DNA from: Gemmatimonadota bacterium
GTDB taxonomy: Bacteria > Gemmatimonadota > Gemmatimonadetes > Longimicrobiales > Gaopeijiaceae
Direction: 5' to 3'
Length of the DNA stretch: 49,936 nt
Assembly: GCA_028875075.1 (NCBI GenBank)
Contig: JAPPGF010000003.1
Coordinates: 1 to 49,936, forward strand
Part shown: positions 8,513-17,414 of the stretch, piece after piece
How positions within the stretch are numbered: the stretch's first letter is position 1
How the letters are laid out: each line of letters starts with the position of its first letter
Translations under genes and position numbers: made by a program
Notes under the pieces: model-generated
Seen by the model: the letters and a program-made list of their open reading frames with translations, nothing else
Told to the model about the DNA's origin: nothing
The model's database searches: none

Positions 8513-8874
8513 GTCACGGAGCGGTACTCGCCGCTACGCAAGGCCATCTCGATGCGCTGGGCGAGCCGTGCCTTCGCCCGCGACCCCTCACGGGTGTCCA
8601 CTGTCCAGGTCGTCTTGCTCGCGCCATTCGTCGCGGACGGCGTTGCGCCGGATCCTCCATCCGCAGGGATCGGCCTGACCGCGATGTCGCTCCCCATGCC
8701 GTTGGCGCTCGAGTCGATACATAGCAACTCGTCCCGTCTGAGAATGGCAAGATGATCGAGGATCCGCCGCCAGAGCATTGGCCGGATCGCGTCTCCGTTG
8801 CCGATTACAAAACCCTGCGCAGCCCAGTCCAGGGTGTCCACGATGGCTTCGTAGCCCGGGATCTCCTGCTGCAT
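8395..8874 (-). CDS. Hypothetical protein (159 aa)
   Basis: The ATG at 8874 has a good Shine-Dalgarno (AAGGAG about 10 nt upstream). The start reads MQQEIPGYEAIVDTLDWAAQ and GFVIGNGDAIRPMLW follows. This N-terminus resembles SnoaL/ketosteroid-isomerase-like proteins (a helix, then a G-G-D/N-x-x-x-x-x-x-LW segment), but the remaining strands of that fold are not evident. From about residue 75 the composition becomes serine/arginine-rich. The gene may be intact at its start and frameshifted later; its frame overlaps 8183-8512. Nothing in the neighbourhood defines a role. Confidence 0.4.
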   Translation of the reverse strand: MQQEIPGYEAIVDTLDWAAQGFVIGNGDAIRPMLWRRILDHLAILRRDELLCIDSSANGMGSDIAVRPIPADGGSGATPSATNGASKTTWTVDTREGSRAKARLAQRIEMALRSGEYRSVTCTRRGSRLFAVMTGVSAPAAGSNGNRLPPPRVGTGASA

Positions 8875-9076
8875 GGTTCCCGACTCCTTGCTTCGGGTGG
8901 CATGCCCCCAACGCGCTTCGGGGCACCTCACCGCCAATATGCAGAACCGCGCCTGCGGGCCGTCAGAGGAGAAATCCCGCGAATCTGGGGGGCGAAACCC
9001 GCAACCGTCTTGACGGGAAATCCCCGTCATTTCTTGCGGGGCCGGGGGATGTCCAGCGGGAATACGGGAGGTTCGG

Positions 9077-9727
9077 CTACTCCTCCGCTTCGGGCCTCAG
9101 GAGCCCGTTCTCAAGGGCGAAGCGCACGATGTCGCGCCGGTTCCCGAGGCCCAGCTTCGACTTGGCTCGGGCGATGTAGCCCTCGACGGTCTTGCGGCTG
9201 AGGCACATCTCCTGGCCCACTTCTGCGGCGGAGAACCCCCGCGCGGTCAACTCGATCACGGTGCGTTCGCGATCCGAGAGCGCCTCCGGCTCGCGGCCCG
9301 CGCCGGGTCGCTGCGCCTTCTGGCGCGCGATGAGTGCGGCCGCGCGCCTGGGCAGATAGGAGTGGCCGCGCACCACCGCTTCGAGGGCTCCAATGAGATC
9401 GGTGTCCGCGGCTGACTTGCTCAGGAAGCCCGCTGCGCCGGCATCCAGCGCGGGCACCAGGAACTCGTCCTCGTCGTGGACCGTCAGAACCAGGACCTTC
9501 GTTTCGATGTCGAGGGCGGTGATGCGCCGGGTCGCCTGAACTCCGTCCATGCCGGGCATCGCCAAGTCCATCACGACGATGTCCGGCTCCAAGCTCTGGG
9601 CCTTCGTCACCGCCTCCTCCCCCGATGATGCCTCTCCCACGACCTCCGCCCTTCCGGACGCTTCCAGCAATGCCCTAAGCCCGGCGCGCACGACCGCGTG
9701 GTCGTCGACAAGGAGCACCCTCACCAT
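9077..9727 (-). CDS. NarL/FixJ-family response regulator
   Basis: This 216-aa DNA-binding response regulator has a receiver domain at about 1-120 with the acidic pocket (LLVDDH), phospho-acceptor D54 in VVMDLAMPGMDG, a T/V switch region and K104 in FLSKS. A LuxR-type helix-turn-helix follows at about 150-205 (LSDRERTVIELTARGFSAAE, then LSRKTVEGYIARAKSKLGL). The ATG at 9727 is chosen over an in-frame GTG at 9763 because the receiver fold begins at once. It starts 13 bp after the stop of the sensor kinase gene and is clearly its partner. The regulated genes are not evident. Confidence 0.93.
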   Translation of the reverse strand: MVRVLLVDDHAVVRAGLRALLEASGRAEVVGEASSGEEAVTKAQSLEPDIVVMDLAMPGMDGVQATRRITALDIETKVLVLTVHDEDEFLVPALDAGAAGFLSKSAADTDLIGALEAVVRGHSYLPRRAAALIARQKAQRPGAGREPEALSDRERTVIELTARGFSAAEVGQEMCLSRKTVEGYIARAKSKLGLGNRRDIVRFALENGLLRPEAEE

Positions 9728-9740
9728 CGCCGCCGACCCT

Positions 9741-10790
9741 TCATCGGCCCTGTACGCCCGCACTCTGGACGGGAATGGAGGCGCGGACCGTCGTTCCCCC
9801 GCCCGGTGAAGTCTGCACGACGACGGAGCCGCCGACGAGCGCGGCTCTCTCGAACATCCCGGCGAGGCCTACGCAGCCCTCGCCCGGCAGCCCTTCCGCG
9901 TCGGGCAACTCGAACCCGCATCCCTCGTCTCGGATGGTGGCCGTGATCGCGCCGTTCGCCGTTTCGAACGTCACGCTCGCCTCGTTCACTCCCGCGTGCC
10001 TCACTGCGTTGCCCACGGCCTCCTGCACGATACGGTACAGAGCGAGCGCGGCGACCGTGTCCAACCGGCTGCCCAACCGCTCCAGCTCGGCATGGACCGT
10101 GAACCCGTAGACGTTTTCGATGTCACGGAAGGCGGAGCCGAGGGCGGAGGAAAGCCCTTGGCGGTCCAGTTCCGGCGGCAGGAGTCCCCGGATCATTCGT
10201 TTCACCCCGAGGATTGTGCTCCCGATGTCCTCGGCGACCCTCGCCCGCGCGCGGTCTCTCTCGCCCTCGTCCTTCTCGTCGGCCAAGAGCTTCACCCGGA
10301 TCTTCAACGCCACGAGATTCTGGAGGAACTCATCGTGCAGTTCACGCGAGAGATGCTTCCGCTCCTCTTCGGCCGCCGCGATCATCATGCCCGACAGGCG
10401 CCGCATCCGCTTCCAGGCGGAAACGTCACGGACCGCGCAGATCACGTGTTCCCGGCCCGGCCCCAGTTGCGAGGGACTCAAGCTGATCTCGACCGGGATC
10501 GTCGTGCCGTCCTTGCGCAAGGCTTCGAGTTCGAGTCCCTCGCCCATCGGGCGAGGCTTCGGTGACTCGCCGTAGCGTAGGCGATGCCCACGGTGCCGGC
10601 TGCGGCTGGCGTCGGGAATCAACCGCTCGACTTCGCTGCCCTCCAGTTCCTCGCGGCTCCATCCGAACATCGCGACGGCCTGACGGTTGAGGTCGCGGAT
10701 CACTCCGTCCGCATCCACGACGAGCATCGCGTCCGGCGAAGCGTCGAACACCGCGGTGTAGTCCCTTTGCTTGAGCACTCCCGGCTCCAT
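9741..10790 (-). CDS. PAS-domain sensor histidine kinase (HisKA_3 type)
   Basis: This is a soluble-looking kinase of about 349 aa without TM segments. A PAS domain occupies about 9-115 (DYTAVFDASPDAMLVVDADG). A HisKA_3 dimerisation helix carries the phospho-acceptor histidine in LSRELHDEFLQN (about residue 152). A HATPase domain at about 235-340 has N-box QEAVGNAVRHAG, G1 DEGCGFE and G2 GCVGLAGM. The LuxR-type regulator at 9077 is the partner. The start is uncertain: ATG 10790 is used, but the frame is open to a TTG at 10886, and the 32 extra residues are basic and unconserved. The absence of a membrane anchor suggests a cytoplasmic or redox-type signal sensed by PAS. Confidence 0.9.
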   Translation of the reverse strand: MEPGVLKQRDYTAVFDASPDAMLVVDADGVIRDLNRQAVAMFGWSREELEGSEVERLIPDASRSRHRGHRLRYGESPKPRPMGEGLELEALRKDGTTIPVEISLSPSQLGPGREHVICAVRDVSAWKRMRRLSGMMIAAAEEERKHLSRELHDEFLQNLVALKIRVKLLADEKDEGERDRARARVAEDIGSTILGVKRMIRGLLPPELDRQGLSSALGSAFRDIENVYGFTVHAELERLGSRLDTVAALALYRIVQEAVGNAVRHAGVNEASVTFETANGAITATIRDEGCGFELPDAEGLPGEGCVGLAGMFERAALVGGSVVVQTSPGGGTTVRASIPVQSAGVQGR

Positions 10791-10972
10791 CCATTCGTTC
10801 GGTCGGGCCAACTCGCCGTGACCGCGACGCGGATTCCTTACCGGCCCGTTCTCACCCACGAGACGCGTCCGGTCGCGGATTGTCAATGGGAAATATGGGT
10901 TTCATCAGATCAGTCCGACCCGCCCTGGCCGGTTTAGCAGGTCGTCGAAAGCACCGACGGCCTACAGCAGGG

Positions 10973-12193
10973 TCAGGTCCCTGCGGGCCGGCTCGAGGAT
11001 GGCTCGACCGCAATTGGGGAACTGTTGGCCATCGCCGTTGCGACGCGGGGAATCACCAGAACGGTCCCGATCTGCATGCGCCGAGGCTCCACGTCCAGAT
11101 TGACTGTGCGCAAAGCATCCAGCGCAACACCGTACCATTGCGCAATTCGCGCCAGCGTTTCTCCCGAGACGACGGTGTGTTCACGAAATGTAGAGCGCTC
11201 CCCGACCGGGATTCTTGCGAGGCGGGCGAAAAACGTTTCGCCCCCGCCTACGGGAAGACGCACCCGTGTCGACCTGCCCGCCGGGACCAGGCCAATGCGG
11301 AGGTGTGGGTTAAGAGTCCTGATTTCGTCTTCAGTGATGCCCGCGGCCTCAGCGAGGACATCTGCCGACGCCGCCCCCTCGACACGGACAACATCGGAGT
11401 GCTCCGGCGGATCCTTTTCGGGCGGTGTTTGCCTGATGACCGAGAGATCGCCGGCCAGATGAACGCTCGCGAGGAACTTGGGAACGAAGTCCCGTGTCTC
11501 CTTGGGAAGTCCGGCGCGGATATGCTCGAACAGGGCGTCGTTGCGGGGCCGGGCGCCACCGTGCCGCCGGATCACCCGCTCGATCCGCGTCGGCCCCGCG
11601 TTGTAGGCCGCCAGAGCGAGGAACCAGCACTGGAACCGGTCATGCAGAGCAACCAGGTAGTCCAGTGCGGCCTGGGTGGCCACGTACGCGTCGAAGCGCT
11701 CGTCCACGAGCGAGTTGACATCGAGCCCAAGCGACCGGGCGGTCTCGGGCATCAGTTGCCATAGCCCGGCCGCCCCTGCCGGCGAGACGGCCAAGTGGTA
11801 GTAGTCGGCCTCGATGAGGGGAAGGTAGCGGAGCGAGGGCGGCAGGTTCCGCGCCGCCAATTCGGCGTCAATATAGTCCTCGTACCTGCCCATTCGCTTC
11901 AGACCCCGCTGCACCGGACTCCGCCCCTTGGTCCCCCAATGATCCAGCCACGAGGCGACCTCCTCCTCGATCACTCCGTCACGAGCCGATGATGACCTGA
12001 TCTCGTCGTGGGCGTTGCACGGACGACCGTCCCAGCCACTGCAGGTCCACTCGGTCTGCGCCACGCGGTCCTCGCTCTCACGGAAGGAGCGGGCCAAGAC
12101 GGAATCCTCGTCCCGGATGTTCACCTTTAGGAGCATCATCGCCAGAACCACGACTGTGACGGCGAGGACGAAACGCGTGAGCCACTTGTTCAT
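10973..12193 (-). CDS. Membrane-anchored lytic murein transglycosylase with LysM domains (MltD-like)
   Basis: This 406-aa protein starts MNKWLTRFVLAVTVVVLAM, a single N-terminal membrane anchor or signal. A transglycosylase SLT domain follows at about 115-250. The catalytic glutamate is E128 in LPLIEADYYH; AAGLWQLMPETARSLGL and a later AAYNAGP are the other family motifs. Two LysM-like peptidoglycan-binding segments complete the C-terminus; the last (HTVVSGETLARIAQWYGV) is classical and the preceding one degenerate. The enzyme cleaves glycan strands to give 1,6-anhydro-muropeptides. The ATG at 12193 is chosen because the frame upstream lacks signal character. It stands alone upstream of the two-component pair. 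Confidence 0.92.
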   Translation of the reverse strand: MNKWLTRFVLAVTVVVLAMMLLKVNIRDEDSVLARSFRESEDRVAQTEWTCSGWDGRPCNAHDEIRSSSARDGVIEEEVASWLDHWGTKGRSPVQRGLKRMGRYEDYIDAELAARNLPPSLRYLPLIEADYYHLAVSPAGAAGLWQLMPETARSLGLDVNSLVDERFDAYVATQAALDYLVALHDRFQCWFLALAAYNAGPTRIERVIRRHGGARPRNDALFEHIRAGLPKETRDFVPKFLASVHLAGDLSVIRQTPPEKDPPEHSDVVRVEGAASADVLAEAAGITEDEIRTLNPHLRIGLVPAGRSTRVRLPVGGGETFFARLARIPVGERSTFREHTVVSGETLARIAQWYGVALDALRTVNLDVEPRRMQIGTVLVIPRVATAMANSSPIAVEPSSSRPAGT

Positions 12194-12340
12194 GAGAGTC
12201 TTCTCTCTGACGATGTGGTCGGCGCCACCCAAGCGGTTCTCGGGATACAAACACGACGGTGTGCCTAATGGTGGACAACACGGATCGGTGCTCCCAGGGG
12301 AAAAATCCGTGACTTTTGACGGGAGATCCCCGGGTGCGTC

Positions 12341-12600
12341 GTGCGGGGAGAATCCGGCGGCGGGACAGTCGCGTTCACCGCCAGCGCGGGCGAGGCATCC
12401 GACACGGTTGCCGTGACGGTGGCTCGGGACCGCGATGTGCTGGGGGTATTCTACAATGCGGCGGACGGGACGAACTGGCACAACAGCGAGAACTGGCTGA
12501 CCCAGGAGTCCCTGGTGGGACTGGTACGGGATCGAAATGGATGCGGGGGCCGGGTCGTCAAACTCGATCTCACTGACAACGACCGCATCGTCAACCATCC
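12341..12600 (+). pseudogene. Relic of an Ig-like/LRR surface protein
   Basis: The plus-strand frame contains the end of an Ig-like repeat (FTASAGEASDTVAVTVA) followed by the LRR module start DRDVLGVFYNAADGTNWHN and NWLT, then RVVKLDLTDND. This corresponds to the 1780-2010 region of the copy A gene (DREVLVALYEATDGDNW). The central part is corrupted and the match ends after about 85 codons with no further LRRs, start codon or signal peptide. It is a third, dead member of the family that occurs at 947 and 47337. Confidence 0.7.
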
Positions 12601-12718
12601 GCGGCAACAGCTACCGCGTCGCCGCGCCAGGGCCATCCGCCCGGCGGCGCCCGCAACCTCTACCAGCCTAGAGCCACCACCTCATGACCACCCTGGGCTC
12701 GGCTCCGTCTCCCCTAAA

Positions 12719-12960
12719 ATGCGAAGTTCTCGACCTTGCGATGTCGCGAAGCACCTTCGCACACCGGAGGATGGCCGCTGACCTCGGAGCTTCCGTCGAG
12801 CAACTGATGGTGACCGCGTGTGCATCGCCAACGTGCTCGGCGACATCGCCCGCGCCAAGGGCATGTCGCGCGTTGCGAGCGCCGCTGGCTTTCCCGTGAG
12901 AGTCTCTAGCCAGCCCGACCGCTCCAGCGATCCGATCAGCACAAAGCCGTAGTCGTCCTG
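12719..12960 (+). pseudogene. Relic of an HI1420/HigA-type addiction-module antitoxin
   Basis: Three reading frames in series rebuild the antitoxin family. The ATG at 12719 gives MRSSRPCDVAKHLRTPED and then a stop. Another frame gives DGDRVCIANVLGDIARAKG and MSRVASAAG. A third gives LSRESL and a stop where the family has LSRESLYKAL. The order and spacing match the ~95-aa antitoxin (FDVAKHLRTPED... ALGDIARAKGMS...GLSRESLY), but at least two frameshifts and one nonsense change break it. No RelE/HI1419-type toxin gene could be found upstream. The unit was probably cargo of the integrative element. Confidence 0.65.
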
Positions 12961-13381
12961 GGTCTCCAGGGGATTTCGCGCGCCGGATGAGCTCGGTGGT
13001 CCGTTTTGCGTCCGTCGTCGCCTCCGGTGAAGGATCCTGTTGATCGGGCGATGTGCTTTTGATCGAGGAAAGGTCGATGCTCCCTGGGCGAAAGCTGCGA
13101 CGGATGTCCGTTATCTTGCCCCCAATCCCCGCTGTTTCGGGCCGATGGATCCAGATCTTCGTCAGCGGCGAGAGCGGCAGATCATGGAGTCCTGATTGAA
13201 CTCTGTGGCTATGATCCGATAGGGTCCAGAGTAGTCCGGCATAAGTCCCGTAACATCCTGTAATACAACGTTTTTCGAGTGACTGGCGCAGCATGGTCAT
13301 CCCTTGCACTCCAGCCGTATCCCGTGTATTCCTTCATGTGTAGTGTTGCAATAAGTGATACACACTCTCGGGAAGGGACGC
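12961..13381. other. Intergenic, no gene seen
   Basis: About 420 bases between the antitoxin relic and the integrase. Frames are short or of random composition. The base composition becomes more AT-rich from about 13190, which would suit a promoter or recombination site for the integrase, but no clear -35/-10 pair or repeat was identified. Confidence 0.4.
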
Positions 13382-14560
13382 ATGGTGAAGCGACCGAGAA
13401 CGCTCTCCGCGGCCTTCGTGCGCACGATCGGCCGACCCGGCGTGTACGGGGACGGACGCGGCGGGCGTGGCTTGAGTCTCCGGGTCCACCGGACGGCGGC
13501 GGGCCGGATCTCGAAGACATGGCGGCAGCGCGTCAGGATCGAGGGGCGGCTCACCTCGGTCGGGCTCGGGCCGTATCCCGAGATCACGCTCGCCGAGGCA
13601 CGCCGGCAGGCGCTGGACAACAGCCGCGCGGTCCGCCACGGCGGCGACCCGCGCGGACGCGGTGTTCCCACGTTCGCCGAGGCCGCCCGGCAGACCATCG
13701 AGCTGCACCGGGACGGGTGGAAAGCGGGGAGCCCGTTGCCCTTGCAGTGGGAGTCCACGTTCCGTCTCCATGCCACCCCGCTCCTGGAGATGCCGGTGGA
13801 CCGGATCACGAGCGCGGACGTGCTCGCGTGCCTCGCGCCGATCTGGAACTCGAAGCCGGGCGCCGCCCGGAAGGCCCGGAACCGGATCTCTGCGGTCTTC
13901 CGCTGGTGCATGGGTAACAATCTACGCCCGGACAACCCGGTGGAGCGGGCGGCCGTGGCGCTGCCGAGGGCGAACGGCAACGCGCCGAGGCACTATCGGG
14001 CGCTTCCGCACCGGGAGGTCGCGGCGGCGCTCCGTGCGATCCGCCGGGCGAGGTACATCCACCCGTCGGCGGTGTTGTGCGTCGAGATGATCGCGTTGAC
14101 GGTTGTCCGTGCCGGAGAGGCGCTCGGGGCGCGGTGGGACGAGATCGACGTGGAGGCGGCGCGGTGGACGATCCCGGCCTCGAGGATGAAGGCCGGGCGC
14201 GAGTTCAGTGTCCCGTTGAGCACGGGCGCGCTGGATGTGCTGGAACGGGCGCGGGCTCTGTCTCCGGAATCGTCGTTGGTGTTCCCTTCCAAGACGGGCG
14301 ATCCGTTGCCGAGGAACGCGCCGGGGCGCGTGCTTCAAGGCGCTGGGGTCGTCTCGACGGTTCACGGGTTCCGGTCGAGCTCGCGGTCGTGGATGGCCGA
14401 GTCCGGCGTCCCGGCGGAGGTCGCGGAGGCTTGTCTCGCCCATGTGCCGAGAAGCAAGGTCGTCCAGGCGTATCAACGCTCCGACCTGCTGGAGCGCCGC
14501 GCCGAGGTTCTCCAGGCGTGGTGCGACTACCTCACCAAAAGCGCCTCCTCTCCAGATTAA
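13382..14560 (+). CDS. Tyrosine-recombinase integrase (P4-like)
   Basis: This 392-aa site-specific recombinase opens with an N-terminal arm-binding/DUF4102-like region (GLSLRVHRTAAG, then LGPYPEITLAEARRQAL). A SAM-like core-binding domain lies at about 95-195 and the catalytic domain from about 210. The active-site set is visible: R243 in TVVRAGEALG, H328 and R331 in TVHGFRSS, H354 in CLAHVPRSK, and tyrosine Y364 in VVQAYQRSD. The ATG at 13382 has an AAGGGA Shine-Dalgarno 3 nt upstream. Integrases of this class usually insert at the 3' end of tRNA genes; a truncated tRNA-Val lies at 21369. A fragment of a close relative lies at 7143. This is probably the enzyme of the island from 12.3 to 21.4 kb. 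Confidence 0.93.
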   Translation: MVKRPRTLSAAFVRTIGRPGVYGDGRGGRGLSLRVHRTAAGRISKTWRQRVRIEGRLTSVGLGPYPEITLAEARRQALDNSRAVRHGGDPRGRGVPTFAEAARQTIELHRDGWKAGSPLPLQWESTFRLHATPLLEMPVDRITSADVLACLAPIWNSKPGAARKARNRISAVFRWCMGNNLRPDNPVERAAVALPRANGNAPRHYRALPHREVAAALRAIRRARYIHPSAVLCVEMIALTVVRAGEALGARWDEIDVEAARWTIPASRMKAGREFSVPLSTGALDVLERARALSPESSLVFPSKTGDPLPRNAPGRVLQGAGVVSTVHGFRSSSRSWMAESGVPAEVAEACLAHVPRSKVVQAYQRSDLLERRAEVLQAWCDYLTKSASSPD

Positions 14561-14658
14561 GTGCCCCCGAGCCGCTACAAGAATGGACAGCTGATTCGCG
14601 ATTCAAGCTGTCAGAAGAAGCTCAAGCGCGGGTGGAGCAAGCCCTCTTTGGCGGGCAT

Positions 14659-14892
14659 TCAAATGTGGCCGGTGTCCTCTTCGTGACGCGGCACTTTGAC
14701 CAACATGTGAAGCGGCACAGATATCAGATGAGGCCCCTTGTGAACGTCGTGGTGGGCAGTTCGCCGATTGTAGATCTTGTCGAACTCGAGACCACACTGA
14801 CGGTCCCAGCGGTCCTGTCCTGACAAATTGCGTGCAGTCGAAACTGCCGGGGAAGGTGAGGCCGTGTCCCCACCATCACTTTCGTCACTCAT
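14659..14892 (-). CDS. Hypothetical small protein, overlapping the restriction-modification gene
   Basis: An ATG at 14892-14890 overlaps the stop of the upstream restriction-modification gene in an ATGA arrangement, which often signals translational coupling. The 77-residue product begins MSDESDGGDTASPSPAVS and matches no family I recognise. The opposite strand over 14590-14823 also has an open frame with plausible hydrophobic content, so the coding strand is uncertain. The rest of the interval between the integrase stop (14560) and 14659 holds nothing identifiable. Confidence 0.25.
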   Translation of the reverse strand: MSDESDGGDTASPSPAVSTARNLSGQDRWDRQCGLEFDKIYNRRTAHHDVHKGPHLISVPLHMLVKVPRHEEDTGHI

Positions 14893-17414
14893 CGGCTGGT
14901 GCCATAGGGTCCCAGAAAGCGCTCGCCGTCGAAGTGAATGAGGTGGCTCGGGGCGTCGGCGCACCACACTTCGGTTTCCCAGGAGATATCGCTCAGATGG
15001 CGACCCATCGCGGTCCGGTCCGGAAAGGCCGTGACGTAGACCAGTCCAGCTTGCGCAGAACAGAACAGCTCGGCCAGCTCATTATGGCGTTTGGCGTCCA
15101 TTGGTCCATGGCTTGTGACCGCTTCGACGAGGAGAAACCAGTTCTTCTCGCGGAAATACAGCACTACATCCGGCATTTTCCCGTGCCTGTCGACGGTGAC
15201 ACCCAGCTCCGCCAAGCGCTCCTCTTCGAAGCATCCGATCTTGTCTCCGGTATCGCCTACATAGATGACCTCGGCCCCGGGCGCGAAGCGCGGAGCGAAC
15301 GAAGTAAGGATGTCGCTGATTAGTTCGCTGTGGGCGCCCGGCGTGAGCGTCACTTCTCGGTCCTTCGCCACCTTGACCGGGATCATCTGCATAGCCCGAT
15401 CCTGCGCCCACTTCGCCGCGAGCGGGGTTCGTATCCTTAGCCACTGCTCAACCGCAGCGTCCCACTGGGGCGTGTCGAACGCCTCAATCACCCGCAAGGC
15501 TTCCTCGCTGATCTGATAACAGGCATTGGGGCTGTTGACGGGACGTGTGGGATCATCGGGGTTGTATAGGGCGATGCCGGCTTCCACGAACTGATGCATC
15601 GTCTGCCTTCGGAAAGTCTCACGGGTGTTCGGCGCGTAGTCTCGGCCGTAGTTCTCCTGGCTGTAGTCCATGATCGGTGTAATCCCCATGAGTGGCCGTT
15701 CGAGCCGATTCCACACACCGGAAGGCCGGAGGTCGACCAACGCGAGTAGCGTCAACGCCGAGCGGTCGTTCTGCTGGCCGCGCGGCATCCCGAGAGCCTT
15801 CAGGATCGCCGTCGCCTCGTCTATCTTGCGCCGTGCCGCCAGCGGGCTTTCATCGCGTGTCATGTGTGCGATCTCCCCCTCGATGATTGTGTCGATCGCT
15901 TGCTGTGATAGTGTAGCAGCATCGTGTTGTCTTCCGAGCCGTTCGAGCGTTGCGCGACTTGGGTAACGCAACCACCGCAGGTCGGTCGCGTTGACCTGTG
16001 TGTGCCCGTTGAACTGCCTGAAGTAGCGGTCCACTAGGCTGCAATTGAGGAAGAGGGCGAGTCCTCCGGCTAAATCCTCGGGCATCCCCTCGCGGCTCAC
16101 ATGAAAGACGTTGAGATGGTTCTCGAAGCCGACGAGTTCACTGGGAAGGTCGGAGCCGTAGACGGAGGCAACGATGCGCCGCCGCTCTTCCTTGGAAGTG
16201 AACCGCCGCACGACGACGTAGCTGCCCTTGTTCGCCCACAGCCATTTTCGGCTGGCGGTGGATACGCGGATCGCGTTCGGTTTCCGCATGACCCTCGGCC
16301 AGGAGACGCTCCCACCCTTGAAATGGGCTGGATATAGAAGTGGCACCGCCCCCTTCTCCGGCTCTGCGCGCAGGTCATCTTTGAGACGGAAATCCACCAC
16401 GGGTCCCGTGGACACTTCGACGCCTAGAATCCCAAGACTTGCCGTAAAATGGGCCATGCGGTCGACTATGCCTTGTTCGATGCCATCGGCGGCGATATGC
16501 ACGAAGCGGTCGGGGTCGCCTTTGCGGATTACTGAACTTAAGGGAACTGTTCGCTGCGTTAGATCCTCGGCAGTGCACATGCCTCGCGTTGGGGCCAGTT
16601 CCAAGGCGCCCGCGCTACTCGTCGTGATCATTACGTCACGCGCGGGACCGCCCTTGACCGCATGGACGATGATGTTCTCCTGAAGCACGTCATCGTCCTT
16701 GAACGCGTGATTGCGCCTTTCGAAAATGTGGATCTGCCGGAGACGCATCATCGAGAAGAACTGTTGTCGGAAAGGCTTGAAATAGGGACCATTGCAGAAA
16801 GAGCGGGGGATAATGGCAACCATTTCGCCGCCGTCGCGCAGGCATCTTGCCGCCACGAACATGAACCCGGTGTAGAGATTCGATGTTTCGAGACCCGCGC
16901 TACGCAAGGCCTCCCGGTGCGCCGAACCTGCGTGGATCTTCCGGTACGGTGGATTGAGTATGGCGTGGGTGAAGCCAACGTCATCGCTGGCGCCGTCGCC
17001 GAAAAGCTCCGGCTGGCGCGCGACACCGTGCTCCAGAATGAAATCCTCGTCGAGGAGTCGGCTGGTCGCCCTGACCCCCGCTTGTTTGCACCGCGCCTCC
17101 GCGTGCCGAAGCGTGTCGGATAGATAGCCCGACAACACCGAATCGATCTCGTAGCAGACGAATTCGACCGAGGGTGGGCAAGCCGACTGCCCACAGAGCC
17201 GTTCGGCGAGCGCGGCCGTGAGAGACCCGACTCCTGCCCCCGGATCCAGGACACGCATGTCTCCGTGTGTCTCCGAGAATAGACTCGCCATGAACTGGCT
17301 TATGGGGACAGGTGTCATGTACTGGCCGAGCGCGGCGCGTCTTTCGGGGTCAAGCTTCAACGAAGCATCGATGCGATAGAAGTCGACCGTCTCAGCGAGC
17401 GCGATGCCATTCAT
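14889..17414 (-). CDS. Single-chain restriction-modification protein: adenine methyltransferase fused to BsuBI/PstI-type endonuclease
   Basis: This 841-aa protein has a class-I N6-adenine methyltransferase in its N-terminal part: GQYMTPVPISQFM (motif X-like), VLDPGAGVGS (SAM-binding motif I, about 55) and NPPY at 154-157. A target-recognition region follows. The last ~180 residues match the BsuBI/PstI endonuclease: GAHSEL (about 691), GAEVIYVGDTGDKIG, the PD-(D/E)xK-type core KMPDVVLYFREKNWFLLVEA and VTSHGP, then YVTAFPDRTA and ETEVWCADAPSHLIHF. BsuBI and PstI cut CTGCAG and normally have separate M and R genes whose summed length is close to this chain. The ATG at 17414 has GGAG upstream. 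The gene probably protects the island or host; the CTGCAG specificity is inference. Confidence 0.88.
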   Translation of the reverse strand: MNGIALAETVDFYRIDASLKLDPERRAALGQYMTPVPISQFMASLFSETHGDMRVLDPGAGVGSLTAALAERLCGQSACPPSVEFVCYEIDSVLSGYLSDTLRHAEARCKQAGVRATSRLLDEDFILEHGVARQPELFGDGASDDVGFTHAILNPPYRKIHAGSAHREALRSAGLETSNLYTGFMFVAARCLRDGGEMVAIIPRSFCNGPYFKPFRQQFFSMMRLRQIHIFERRNHAFKDDDVLQENIIVHAVKGGPARDVMITTSSAGALELAPTRGMCTAEDLTQRTVPLSSVIRKGDPDRFVHIAADGIEQGIVDRMAHFTASLGILGVEVSTGPVVDFRLKDDLRAEPEKGAVPLLYPAHFKGGSVSWPRVMRKPNAIRVSTASRKWLWANKGSYVVVRRFTSKEERRRIVASVYGSDLPSELVGFENHLNVFHVSREGMPEDLAGGLALFLNCSLVDRYFRQFNGHTQVNATDLRWLRYPSRATLERLGRQHDAATLSQQAIDTIIEGEIAHMTRDESPLAARRKIDEATAILKALGMPRGQQNDRSALTLLALVDLRPSGVWNRLERPLMGITPIMDYSQENYGRDYAPNTRETFRRQTMHQFVEAGIALYNPDDPTRPVNSPNACYQISEEALRVIEAFDTPQWDAAVEQWLRIRTPLAAKWAQDRAMQMIPVKVAKDREVTLTPGAHSELISDILTSFAPRFAPGAEVIYVGDTGDKIGCFEEERLAELGVTVDRHGKMPDVVLYFREKNWFLLVEAVTSHGPMDAKRHNELAELFCSAQAGLVYVTAFPDRTAMGRHLSDISWETEVWCADAPSHLIHFDGERFLGPYGTSR

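Noticed and set aside
10881..10886. TTGACA on the minus strand upstream of the sensor kinase as a promoter
   Set aside because: No acceptable -10 element at 16-18 nt; the bases there are GC-rich (tctcgt).
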